NCBI RefSeq assembly: GCF_000344615.1
Contig: NZ_KB467824.1
Coordinates: 1,924,702-1,988,701 of the forward strand
Direction: 5' to 3'
Source of the DNA: Janthinobacterium sp. CG3
Lineage (GTDB): Bacteria; Pseudomonadota; Gammaproteobacteria; Burkholderiales; Burkholderiaceae_D
Length of the DNA: 64,000 bases
The notes beneath the pieces are model-generated. The model worked only from the letters and a program-made list of their open reading frames with translations. It had not been told where the DNA came from and did not search any database. This document shows, piece by piece, positions 29,497 to 36,867 of this stretch; positions within the stretch are counted from its first letter, which is position 1; each line of letters starts with the position of its first letter. The position numbers and the translations under genes are program-made.

Positions 29497-30608
29497 GCGC
29501 GCTGCGGGTGATCTACCTGGCCACGGCGGACGCCCGCGGCCACCTGATGCGGGCGCAATTGCTGACCCACGCGCTGCGCGCCGACGGCGCCAGCGTGCAA
29601 GTGCTGACCACGTCCGACGAAGGCGCGCGCTTCCTGGCCGAATTCGGCGTCGAGTCGACCTTGCTGTCGCGCCACTACGCGGTGCAGTTCGACACCCGCC
29701 AGAACATGCTGCGCGAGGCCACCGACGCCAACGTCGCCAATTACCTGTTCCGGCCCTCGCGCATGCTGCGCGACATCATCCGCCTGCGCGCGGCGCTGCG
29801 CCACGCCGACCTGATCGTCAACGACTCCTTCCACCCGGCGCTGCTGTTCATGGGTTGCATGCCCTTCTGGCGCCGCAAAGTGGTGCACGTGTACGGCGCC
29901 AGCCTGCGCCACGCGCTTGAAACCAACTTCCACGGCCGCCTGCCGGGCTGGGTGGCAGGACTGTTCCGCCGCATCGTCGCCTGGCAACTCGGCGCCAGCC
30001 GCGCGCGCCTGGAGCACGACTTCTCCTACGCCAAACCGGCCGAAAGCCAGGGCGACAACTACCGCCTGCCGACGCCGGTGGCGGTGGTGCCGGCGCGGCC
30101 GCCCGCCGACGCCGCCAGCGCCAGTCGCGCGGTGGTCTACCTGAACCCGCACTTTCGCGACCCGCTGCTGGCCGAGGCGCTGGAACGGGGCTTGGCCGAC
30201 GCCGGCCTGCAAGCGCACCTGATCGGCGAGGGCTACGCCGGGCGCCCCGGCTGGCTGGCGCAAGACCCGGACTGGGTCGGGCGCGCCGCCGCCAGCGAGC
30301 TCATCATATCGGCGCCGGGCATGGCCGCGCTGTCGGTCGCGCTGGTCTACCACCGCCCCATCCTGCTGGTCGTGACGGAACAGCCGGAGCAGCAAATCAA
30401 CGCCGCCCGCGCCGCCGAACTGGGCCTGCTTCACCGCACCGTCGTCTGGCGCGGCGACGCGCCAGCGTTCGGCGCCGCCGCGCGCGAGGCTTGCCGCGAG
30501 TTGCTGGCCGCCGCCAACGTCGCCGCCCCGCCGTGCGGCCACGCCGCCGCGACCGCGCGCCTGCAAAGCTGGGTCACGGTACTAACGGCGCTGGCGCCGC
30601 CCCGCTAA
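29493..30608 (+). CDS. GT-B glycosyltransferase (MurG/UGT-like)
   Basis: A 371-residue GT-B protein. The N-terminal motif VIYLATADARGHLMRAQLLTHAL matches transferases that recognise long-chain or lipid acceptors, and the donor half has ELIISAPGMAALSVALVYHRP and then EQPEQQINA. Start is TTG at 29493, overlapping the upstream stop by four bases (TTGA). It is the second GT-B enzyme in the operon, so at least two sugar additions are likely. The donor sugar is unknown. Confidence 0.8.
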   Translation: MSALRVIYLATADARGHLMRAQLLTHALRADGASVQVLTTSDEGARFLAEFGVESTLLSRHYAVQFDTRQNMLREATDANVANYLFRPSRMLRDIIRLRAALRHADLIVNDSFHPALLFMGCMPFWRRKVVHVYGASLRHALETNFHGRLPGWVAGLFRRIVAWQLGASRARLEHDFSYAKPAESQGDNYRLPTPVAVVPARPPADAASASRAVVYLNPHFRDPLLAEALERGLADAGLQAHLIGEGYAGRPGWLAQDPDWVGRAAASELIISAPGMAALSVALVYHRPILLVVTEQPEQQINAARAAELGLLHRTVVWRGDAPAFGAAAREACRELLAAANVAAPPCGHAAATARLQSWVTVLTALAPPR

Positions 30609-30631
30609 ATCAACGCTAACATCCGGAAAAC

Positions 30632-31531
30632 ATGCAAACCCACCTGCCACCCCACCTCAGCGAAATCCAGCCGCTCCGCGCCGTCGGCGCGCTGGCGCTG
30701 GACTGGGCCTTGATAGCCTGCTGCTTCGCCGGCGCCATCTACTTCGCCCACCCCGTCGCCTACCTGGTGGCGGCCATACTGATCGCCCGGACCCAGCTCG
30801 CCTTGGCCGTACTGATGCACGAAAGCGCCCACGGCCTGCTCACCCGCACCCGGCGCGTGAACGACTTCGTCGGCCAGGTGTTCACGGCGGCGCCCTTGAT
30901 GCTGTCGATGTTCTCCTACCGCACCGGCCACATGCAGCACCACCGCGCGCCGATGGCCGGCAACGACCCGGTCGCGGTGGTGTTCGGCATCGCCGACTAC
31001 CCGGTGCCCAGAAAGGAACTGGCGTGGCGCCTGTTCAAGGACCTCACCAGCATCGGCTACTTCCTCAGCGTACGCGACTTCATGGGCGGCAAGTACCGCG
31101 ACGTCATGCCCAAAGGCCCGTCACAGCCGGCGACCGGCGCCTTCGTGCTGGCCTCGATCGTCGTCAGCAATGGTATTTTGCTGGGCGCGCTGGCCGCCGC
31201 CGGCCACCCTGGCCTGTACCTCGGCCTGTGGATACTGCCCGCGCTGACGCTGCTACAAGTGTTCGCGCGCGTACGCGCCATCACCGAGCACGCCGGCTAC
31301 CCCGAAACAAAAGACCAGACCCAAAACGCCAGGTCGGTGGTCCGGCCGAGCTGGCAAACCTTCTTTTTCGGCCCGCACGCCATCCATTACCACATCGAAC
31401 ACCACCAACACGTGCGCGCGCCCTTCTACCATTTGCAGGAAGTCCACGAGGTCATGAAAGCCCAGGGCGTCCTGCCGACCGCAAACCTGTATCGCGGCTA
31501 TGCGCAAGTGTTAAGGGACGTCACCACCTAA
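30632..31531 (+). CDS. Membrane fatty acid desaturase/hydroxylase
   Basis: A 299-residue integral membrane di-iron enzyme. All three histidine boxes are present: HESAH (63-67), HMQHH (100-104) and HIEHH (254-258), with about four membrane helices around them. The family inserts double bonds or hydroxyls in acyl chains, or acts on carotenoids and sphingolipids. It follows the glycosyltransferase by 23 bases and is the last gene of the operon, so its acyl substrate is probably part of the product. Confidence 0.9.
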   Translation: MQTHLPPHLSEIQPLRAVGALALDWALIACCFAGAIYFAHPVAYLVAAILIARTQLALAVLMHESAHGLLTRTRRVNDFVGQVFTAAPLMLSMFSYRTGHMQHHRAPMAGNDPVAVVFGIADYPVPRKELAWRLFKDLTSIGYFLSVRDFMGGKYRDVMPKGPSQPATGAFVLASIVVSNGILLGALAAAGHPGLYLGLWILPALTLLQVFARVRAITEHAGYPETKDQTQNARSVVRPSWQTFFFGPHAIHYHIEHHQHVRAPFYHLQEVHEVMKAQGVLPTANLYRGYAQVLRDVTT

Positions 31532-32062
31532 TTAGCCCAGTTGCCGGTAGAAATAGGTGGTGTCGCACGGCTCGCCGTTCGGCAGCAGCGCATAGCCCGG
31601 CACCATGCCGCAGCGCCGCCAACCGAGCCGGGCGTAGAGCCGCTCGGCGTCGCCGCTGGCCGTGTCCAGCACCAGTAAGGACTTGCCGCACGCGCGCGCC
31701 GCCTGCTCGGCCGCCTGCATCAAGGCCTCGCCCAGACCGCGCCGACGCGCGCGGCTCAGCACCAGCATCTTCGACAAATCGGCGCGGTGCGGTTGATTCT
31801 CCGGCTGCGCCAATACCAGTTGCACCGTGCCGACGATGCCGTCGGCGTCGTCCGCCACCAGCAATGCGCGCTCGCCGCGGGCCACGGCGTCGGCCACCTG
31901 GCGCCAAAACGCCAACGCCCGCTCCATCGACAAGGGTTGCATGAAGCTCACCGACGCGCCGTGCTCTACGCAATCGATCAACAACTCGGCCAGCGCCTGT
32001 ATTTCCAGCGCGGACACCGTCTGCAGGCGGCGAATGCGATGCTGTGGTGCTGGGTTCGGCAT
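31532..32062 (-). CDS. GNAT-family N-acetyltransferase
   Basis: A 176-residue acetyltransferase. The acetyl-CoA loop is at LSRARRRGLGEALMQAAEQ (about residues 110-128), with LLVLDTASGDAERLYARLGW following, a typical GNAT end. Substrate unknown. It is convergent with the desaturase gene, separated by no gap, and followed on its own strand upstream by a cupin and a DUF6328-like gene, so the three could form one transcript. Confidence 0.85.
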   Translation of the reverse strand: MPNPAPQHRIRRLQTVSALEIQALAELLIDCVEHGASVSFMQPLSMERALAFWRQVADAVARGERALLVADDADGIVGTVQLVLAQPENQPHRADLSKMLVLSRARRRGLGEALMQAAEQAARACGKSLLVLDTASGDAERLYARLGWRRCGMVPGYALLPNGEPCDTTYFYRQLG

Positions 32063-32063
32063 A

Positions 32064-32333
32064 TTATCTCCAGGATGTGGGCATGGTGGTGATGACGACG
32101 GCGTAGCGGGCGCCCGTCAGGGTCGGATTGTGGAACGCCACGGGCCGGTCCAACAGCAGCGCCAGGCAGTCGCCGGTGCCGAGGCGATGTCGCTCGTCGC
32201 CGACGCTGACGTCGATGGAACCCTCCAGCACCCACACCTGTTGGTGGATCTGGCTGGCCCGGGCGCCGGTTTCATAGGCCACGCGCGCCTGCGCCGGAAA
32301 CGCCACCTCGACAATCTGGATCGGCGACGCCAT
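32064..32333 (-). CDS. Small cupin-domain protein
   Basis: An 89-residue single cupin barrel (QQVWVLEGSIDVSV, then GTGDCLALLLDRPVAFHNP). Only one typical metal histidine (position 30) and His67 are visible, so metal binding is uncertain. This shape is common as the C-terminal sensor of XRE-cupin regulators, but there is no DNA-binding domain here. The ORF starts at 32333, 13 bases after the DUF6328 stop. It could be a shortened descendant of such a regulator. Function unknown. Confidence 0.75.
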   Translation of the reverse strand: MASPIQIVEVAFPAQARVAYETGARASQIHQQVWVLEGSIDVSVGDERHRLGTGDCLALLLDRPVAFHNPTLTGARYAVVITTMPTSWR

Positions 32334-32346
32334 CGCGCGCGCCGGG

Positions 32347-32835
32347 CTAGATGTTGTGGGCGCGCTTCAAGTGCATCGGCAGCAACCACCATATGCACAG
32401 GATTAGCGTGCCCATGACCCCGGTGGCGATATAGCCGACGCCGCCGCCAAACACTTCGGAGATCACCAGGTTGGTGCCCAGCACCAGCGCGAAGGCCAGG
32501 GTTAGCGATCCGACGACGATTTGCCGGGTCGCCACCCGTTTGAAGCGGGCGCGGTCGTTGAGCGGACGCATCAGGCGGTGTTGGATCGCCGGCGCGCTGA
32601 GCAATATCAGGCTGCTCAGGGCGAAGAAGAAGGTTGCGAGGAACACGTATTTTTCAGCCTGTACGATGTGGCGGAAGCCGCCGTTGAACGGCAGGATGAT
32701 CAGGAACGCCGTCAGCATCTGCGCGCCGGGCAGCAAGATGCGCAGTTCGCTGAGCATGTCGGAAAAGTCGCCGTCGTCGTTCAGGTCGGCGGGGCTGTCG
32801 GCGTCGATCAACGGCGACGGTTGAATATGCGGCAT
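32347..32835 (-). CDS. DUF6328-type membrane protein
   Basis: A 162-residue protein with about four hydrophobic segments (FLIILPFNGGF, YVFLATFFFALSSLILLSA, IVVGSLTLAFALVLG, GVMGTLILCIWWLLP). It looks like the DUF6328 family, whose role is not known. The ATG at 32835 is used; a longer TTG start at 32847 exists. The start of the cupin gene lies 14 bases beyond its stop, so they are probably co-transcribed. Confidence 0.75.
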   Translation of the reverse strand: MPHIQPSPLIDADSPADLNDDGDFSDMLSELRILLPGAQMLTAFLIILPFNGGFRHIVQAEKYVFLATFFFALSSLILLSAPAIQHRLMRPLNDRARFKRVATRQIVVGSLTLAFALVLGTNLVISEVFGGGVGYIATGVMGTLILCIWWLLPMHLKRAHNI

Positions 32836-33122
32836 GGCGCTTCTCAAAAAATGGACGTGTGGTGATTATACGGGCGCGTTATTGGAACGTCGCGTCCGTT
32901 CAAGCGGCCCCCGCCCGGGCCGGTAGCGAGGCCTTCATTCGCACCGCGAACGGGCCGCCGCCGGCGTTCCGGCGCAGGATTGCTGTCATTCCGCTACAAT
33001 GTCGCCTGCGCCATCATTTCAAGCGGGCGCCATAGCCGGGCCGTTGAACAGCGATTTGCCAGATTTCGCGCGCGCGCGCCGGTGCCCTCACTTTTTTAGC
33101 CCAGCAGAATTATGGAACCATC

Positions 33123-33896
33123 ATGAGCTCGATGAACGAAGAGCGCGTATTAAGCGTGCACCACTGGACAGACACTCTGTTCTCTTTCACAACGACGCGC
33201 GACCCAGCGTTGCGTTTCTCCAACGGTCACTTCACCATGATCGGCCTGCGCGTCGACGGCAAGCCGCTGCTGCGCGCCTACAGCATCGCCAGCGCCAACT
33301 ACGAAGACCATCTGGAGTTTTTCAGCATCAAGGTGCCAGGCGGACCGTTGACGTCGCGCCTGCAGCATCTGCAGGTCGGCGACGCGGTGATTGTCGGCCG
33401 CAAGCCGACCGGCACCCTGGTGGCCGACTACCTGCTGCCGGGCAAGCGCCTGTACATGCTGTCGACCGGCACCGGCCTGGCGCCGTTCATGAGCATCGTG
33501 CGCGACCCCGATATCTATGACAAGTTCGACCAGCTGATCCTGGTCCACGGCGTGCGCCAGGTCGAAGAATTGGCCTACCACGACTTGCTGGTAGAGCATT
33601 TGCCGAACCACGAGTTCCTCGGCGACATGATTTCGAGCAAGCTGCGCTACTACCCGACGGTCACCCGCGAAGCCTACCGCAACACCGGCCGCGTCACCGA
33701 TCTGATCGAGAGCGGCAAGCTGTTCGAAGACCTGGGCGTGCCGGCGCTGGACCCGGCGGTCGACCGCATCATGATCTGCGGCAGCTCCGACATGCTGCGC
33801 GACTTGAAGGACATGCTGGAAACGCGCGGCTTTAAAGAGGGCAACACCTCGACGCCGGGCGACTTCGTCATCGAACGGGCATTCGCCGAGAAGTAA
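33123..33896 (+). CDS. fpr: Ferredoxin--NADP(+) reductase
   Basis: A 257-residue flavoprotein that passes electrons between NADPH and ferredoxin/flavodoxin. The FAD motif RAYSIAS (about residues 55-61) and NADP-binding STGTGLAPFMSI are present. The C-terminus, VIERAFAEK, is like bacterial subclass-I Fpr. Length is standard. It is a single gene with a 275-base upstream gap; no neighbouring ferredoxin is seen. Often part of oxidative-stress response, though no SoxR/OxyR site is clear here. Confidence 0.95.
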   Translation: MSSMNEERVLSVHHWTDTLFSFTTTRDPALRFSNGHFTMIGLRVDGKPLLRAYSIASANYEDHLEFFSIKVPGGPLTSRLQHLQVGDAVIVGRKPTGTLVADYLLPGKRLYMLSTGTGLAPFMSIVRDPDIYDKFDQLILVHGVRQVEELAYHDLLVEHLPNHEFLGDMISSKLRYYPTVTREAYRNTGRVTDLIESGKLFEDLGVPALDPAVDRIMICGSSDMLRDLKDMLETRGFKEGNTSTPGDFVIERAFAEK

Positions 33897-33951
33897 GCAA
33901 GCTGCGCCATGCCGGCGCGGGGCTGCGGCCCCGCGCCGGCGCATGGCCGCC

Positions 33952-35244
33952 CTAGCTGTCCGCCAGGTGCGCGGCCAGCCTTGTCCCCAAGCACAGCAAC
34001 GTCAATGTCGGCGGCAAGCCCCATGCCTCCGGTATCACCGACGCGTCGCACACGAACAAATTCCCGGTCGGCGTCTGTAACGTCGCGTCCACGCCGTCGC
34101 CGATGCGTACACTGCCGCCCGGATGCGCGGCGAAATGCAGGCTGTTGAACTGATGTTTCGCGCCCGCCTGGCGTAGGATCGCGCGCGCCAGTTCGACGCC
34201 GCGCGCCAGCTTTTGCCGGTCGGCCGGCTGCAGCGACTTGTTCACCCAGCGCGGCCCGATGCGCCCGCCCAGTTCGTCGCGGATCTTGACCATGATCGTC
34301 AAGGTGCGGCGGTGCGCCAACAGGCGGTCGAAGCGCCCCACCTGCGCGGCGAAGGCCTGGTACATCGGCCGCGGCAGCGCCATGTCGGCCAGCGTGATGC
34401 CGTCGCCGTGCAGATGCATGCCGGCCGCCATCGGCACCTCGGCGCCGCCGTCGACGTCGTCGACGCTGCCCATGACGGCGATGACCGGATCGCTGAAATG
34501 GCGGTCGTAGCCGGCCGCCAGCCCGGACGCGTGCAGCAACCGCGGGCTGCCAATGCCGCCGCCGGCCAGCACGACCACGCCGGCGCGGGCTTGCCGCGTT
34601 TGGCCCTGACGCGTGAATTCGACGCCGCTCGCCCGCCCCTGCTCGACGATCACGCGCTGCGCCTTCGCCTCCGACAGCAGTTCGGCACCGGCCGCGACGG
34701 CGTCGTCGAGCAGATTCCTGGCGGTCCATTTGGCGCCGAACGGACAGCCGTAGACGCAGCGCCAGCAGCCGCTGCGGCATTTGTCGGGGTAGATCATTTT
34801 GTCGAGCTTTTGCCAGTCGTGGCCGAGCGCGCGGGCGCCCTGCATGATGCGCTTGGCCATCGGTCCGATCAGCGCGTCGGGCAGCGGCGCCATCGGCAAT
34901 TCGCGCCGCAGCGCCGCCAGCGCCGGCCCCAGGTCGACGCCGTACTTGGCGAAGTACGGCAGCGGCGGCGCCATCGCGGTGGCGAAATTGATCGCCGAAC
35001 TACCGCCGGCGGCGACGCCGCGCACCAGAAGCGAGCCGTCCTGGTTGAAGAACGCGCCTTTGCCGGGGACGGCGGCCATCGCCGCCATCTGGCCCAGGGT
35101 GCCGGTCAGCGGGGCGGCGCTGCCCTGTTCGAGGATCAGTACGCGCAGCTGCCGGCGCGCCAGGTCGCGCGCGACCGCCGCGCCGCCGGGGCCGCTGCCG
35201 ACAACGATCACGTCATAAAACGATTGGACTGGGTTCATTGTCAT
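33952..35244 (-). CDS. GMC-type FAD oxidoreductase with a four-cysteine motif
   Basis: A 430-residue FAD enzyme. The N-terminal Rossmann motif is VVGSGPGGAAVARDLARR and the C-terminal end GGSVRIGDGVDATLQT is like GMC alcohol/cholesterol oxidases. CRSGCWRCVYGCPFGAK at about residues 168-184 has four cysteines (C-x3-C-x2-C-x3-C), known in some long-chain alcohol oxidases/dehydrogenases. The start is uncertain: ATG 35244 or 35238. A long palindrome ends only 8 bases upstream, and no clear ribosome site remains. Substrate unknown; a lipid alcohol is possible. Confidence 0.85.
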   Translation of the reverse strand: MTMNPVQSFYDVIVVGSGPGGAAVARDLARRQLRVLILEQGSAAPLTGTLGQMAAMAAVPGKGAFFNQDGSLLVRGVAAGGSSAINFATAMAPPLPYFAKYGVDLGPALAALRRELPMAPLPDALIGPMAKRIMQGARALGHDWQKLDKMIYPDKCRSGCWRCVYGCPFGAKWTARNLLDDAVAAGAELLSEAKAQRVIVEQGRASGVEFTRQGQTRQARAGVVVLAGGGIGSPRLLHASGLAAGYDRHFSDPVIAVMGSVDDVDGGAEVPMAAGMHLHGDGITLADMALPRPMYQAFAAQVGRFDRLLAHRRTLTIMVKIRDELGGRIGPRWVNKSLQPADRQKLARGVELARAILRQAGAKHQFNSLHFAAHPGGSVRIGDGVDATLQTPTGNLFVCDASVIPEAWGLPPTLTLLCLGTRLAAHLADS

Positions 35245-35252
35245 ATCATACC

Positions 35253-35307
35253 GGGGACAGACCACGATTTCCGAGAAAGATTCCCTCGGAAATCGTGGTC
35301 TGTCCCC
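35253..35307. repeat. Long perfect inverted repeat at the GMC gene start
   Basis: GGGGACAGACCACGATTTCC (35253-35272, arm runs to 35275) is perfectly matched by its reverse complement ending in GGTCTGTCCCC at 35307. The arms are 23 bases each and the loop is nine. It looks like a REP/BIME-type mobile hairpin of the GGGGACAGACC kind. It abuts the GMC start codon. Confidence 0.8.
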
Positions 35308-35326
35308 TTGCTCACTTTGTCTCAGC

Positions 35327-35365
35327 AAAAAAACGGCGGAACGCTTGCGCGTCCGCCGTTTTTTT
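35327..35365. terminator. Bidirectional terminator after the efflux operon
   Basis: AAAAAAACGGCGGA (35327-35340) and TCCGCCGTTTTTTT (35352-35365) form a GC stem with T-runs on both strands. It ends the efflux operon read right to left and would also stop rightward transcription. Confidence 0.85.
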
Positions 35366-35385
35366 ATGCCCCGCCGTTTACTTTG

Positions 35386-36867
35386 TTACTTGCTGGCCGT
35401 CGCGGCGCTGTCCCAGCCGCCGCCCAGCGAGCGGATCAGCGCGACGGTGGTCACCGCGCGGCTGCCGCGCAGTTGCACCGCGCTGCGTTCGACGTTGGCC
35501 AGGTTGCGCTGGGCGTCGAGCAGGTCGAGGTAGCTGGAGCGGCCGGCCGCGTACAGCTTGCGCGCCAGGTCGGCCGAGCGCCGCGCCGAGACGACGGCGT
35601 CGTCGATCTGCTCGCCCTGCCCGGCCAGGATGCGCAGGCCGGCCAGGTTGTCTTCGACTTCGGCAAAGGCCACCAGCACGCTTTGGCGATAGCTCGCCAC
35701 CGACTCGTCGAGCAGCGCTTCGCTGCGCGTGATATTGGCCTTGTTGCGCCCGCCGTCGATGATCGGCATCGACATCAGCGCGCCCAGTACCCACGAACGC
35801 GTGCTCCACTTGAAGATGTCGGAGAAGACGTCGGAGGCGCCGCCGCCGGAGGCGTTCAGCGTCAGCGCCGGGAACATCGCCGACTTGGCGATGCCGATGC
35901 GGGCGTTCGACGCCATCATGGCGCGCTGCGCCGAGGCGATGTCGGGACGGCGCTCCAGCAGCGACGACGGCATGCCGGCCGGGATCGCCGGCATCGGCGC
36001 GTTGTCGAGCAAGGGGCTGACGCCGGCCGTGAAGTTGGCGGCCGGCTGGCCCAGCAGGACCGCCAGCGCGTGCTCGGCGTTGACGCGCTGACGCTGCAGG
36101 CCGATCGCTTCGGCGCGGGTGGTCGACAGTTCCGTCTTGGCGCGGGCCAGGTCGAATTCGCCGATGTCGCCCAGGTCGTAGCGGCGCTGGTTGACGTGCA
36201 CGCCCTCTTCGCGCAGGCGCACGGTCTGGTCCAACGTGGCCAGCTCGGCGTCGGTGGCGCGCAAACGGAAGTAGGTTTGCGCGACGTCGGCCTGCAGCGC
36301 CAGCAGCACCGAGCGGAAGGTCGCTTCGACGGCGGCGGCGTCGGCGCGCGAGGCGCTGACGTTCGAGGCGACGCGGCCGAACAGGTCGAGCTCGTAGCTG
36401 GCCGTCAGGTTGGCCTGGTAAAGCGTCGCCGGCGCCACCGCGGTGCCCTGCGGCAGCCCCAGCGACACCGCCGAGGCGCGGCTGCGCTGGGCGCCGACGC
36501 CGGCGCCGATCTGCGGAACGCGGTCCGCTTCGGCGATGCCGGCGATGGCGCGCGCCTGGCGCACCCGCGCCGCCGCCACCGCCAGGTTGGCGTTGGCCTT
36601 GGTCGCCTCGGCGATCAACTGGTTCAGCGCCGGGTCGTTAAACGCCAGCCACCATTCGCCGCGCGGCTGTTGTTCGGCCGGCTGGCCCTGTTTCCAGCGG
36701 CTGCCGTCGGCGGCCGTTTGCACCGGCTGCGGCGCCTCTTTGAAGGCGGCCGGCAGCGCCATTTGCGGTTGCTTGAATTCCGGCGCGGCGCAGGCCACCA
36801 GCAGCAGCGCTGCCAGCAGGGGCGCGACGCGCTTGGCGATAGCGCTTGTCTTCATTGCTGTACCCAT
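35386..36867 (-). CDS. RND efflux outer-membrane channel (OprM/NodT family lipoprotein)
   Basis: A 493-residue outer-membrane factor. The lipobox LLLVACAAPEF predicts a lipoprotein. Two homologous helical repeats (ATKANANLAVAAARVRQAR and AGRSSYLDLLDAQRNLANVERS) are the TolC-type coiled-coil segments. It forms the exit duct for the RND pump. Start 36867 overlaps the pump stop by one base (TAATG); ATG 36855 (MKTSAIAK) is equally plausible. Last gene of the three-gene efflux operon. Confidence 0.92.
   Translation of the reverse strand: MGTAMKTSAIAKRVAPLLAALLLVACAAPEFKQPQMALPAAFKEAPQPVQTAADGSRWKQGQPAEQQPRGEWWLAFNDPALNQLIAEATKANANLAVAAARVRQARAIAGIAEADRVPQIGAGVGAQRSRASAVSLGLPQGTAVAPATLYQANLTASYELDLFGRVASNVSASRADAAAVEATFRSVLLALQADVAQTYFRLRATDAELATLDQTVRLREEGVHVNQRRYDLGDIGEFDLARAKTELSTTRAEAIGLQRQRVNAEHALAVLLGQPAANFTAGVSPLLDNAPMPAIPAGMPSSLLERRPDIASAQRAMMASNARIGIAKSAMFPALTLNASGGGASDVFSDIFKWSTRSWVLGALMSMPIIDGGRNKANITRSEALLDESVASYRQSVLVAFAEVEDNLAGLRILAGQGEQIDDAVVSARRSADLARKLYAAGRSSYLDLLDAQRNLANVERSAVQLRGSRAVTTVALIRSLGGGWDSAATASK

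Noticed and set aside
32064..32333. Cupin gene as an XRE-cupin regulator
   Set aside because: There is no helix-turn-helix in frame before the start, and only 13 bases separate it from the upstream gene.
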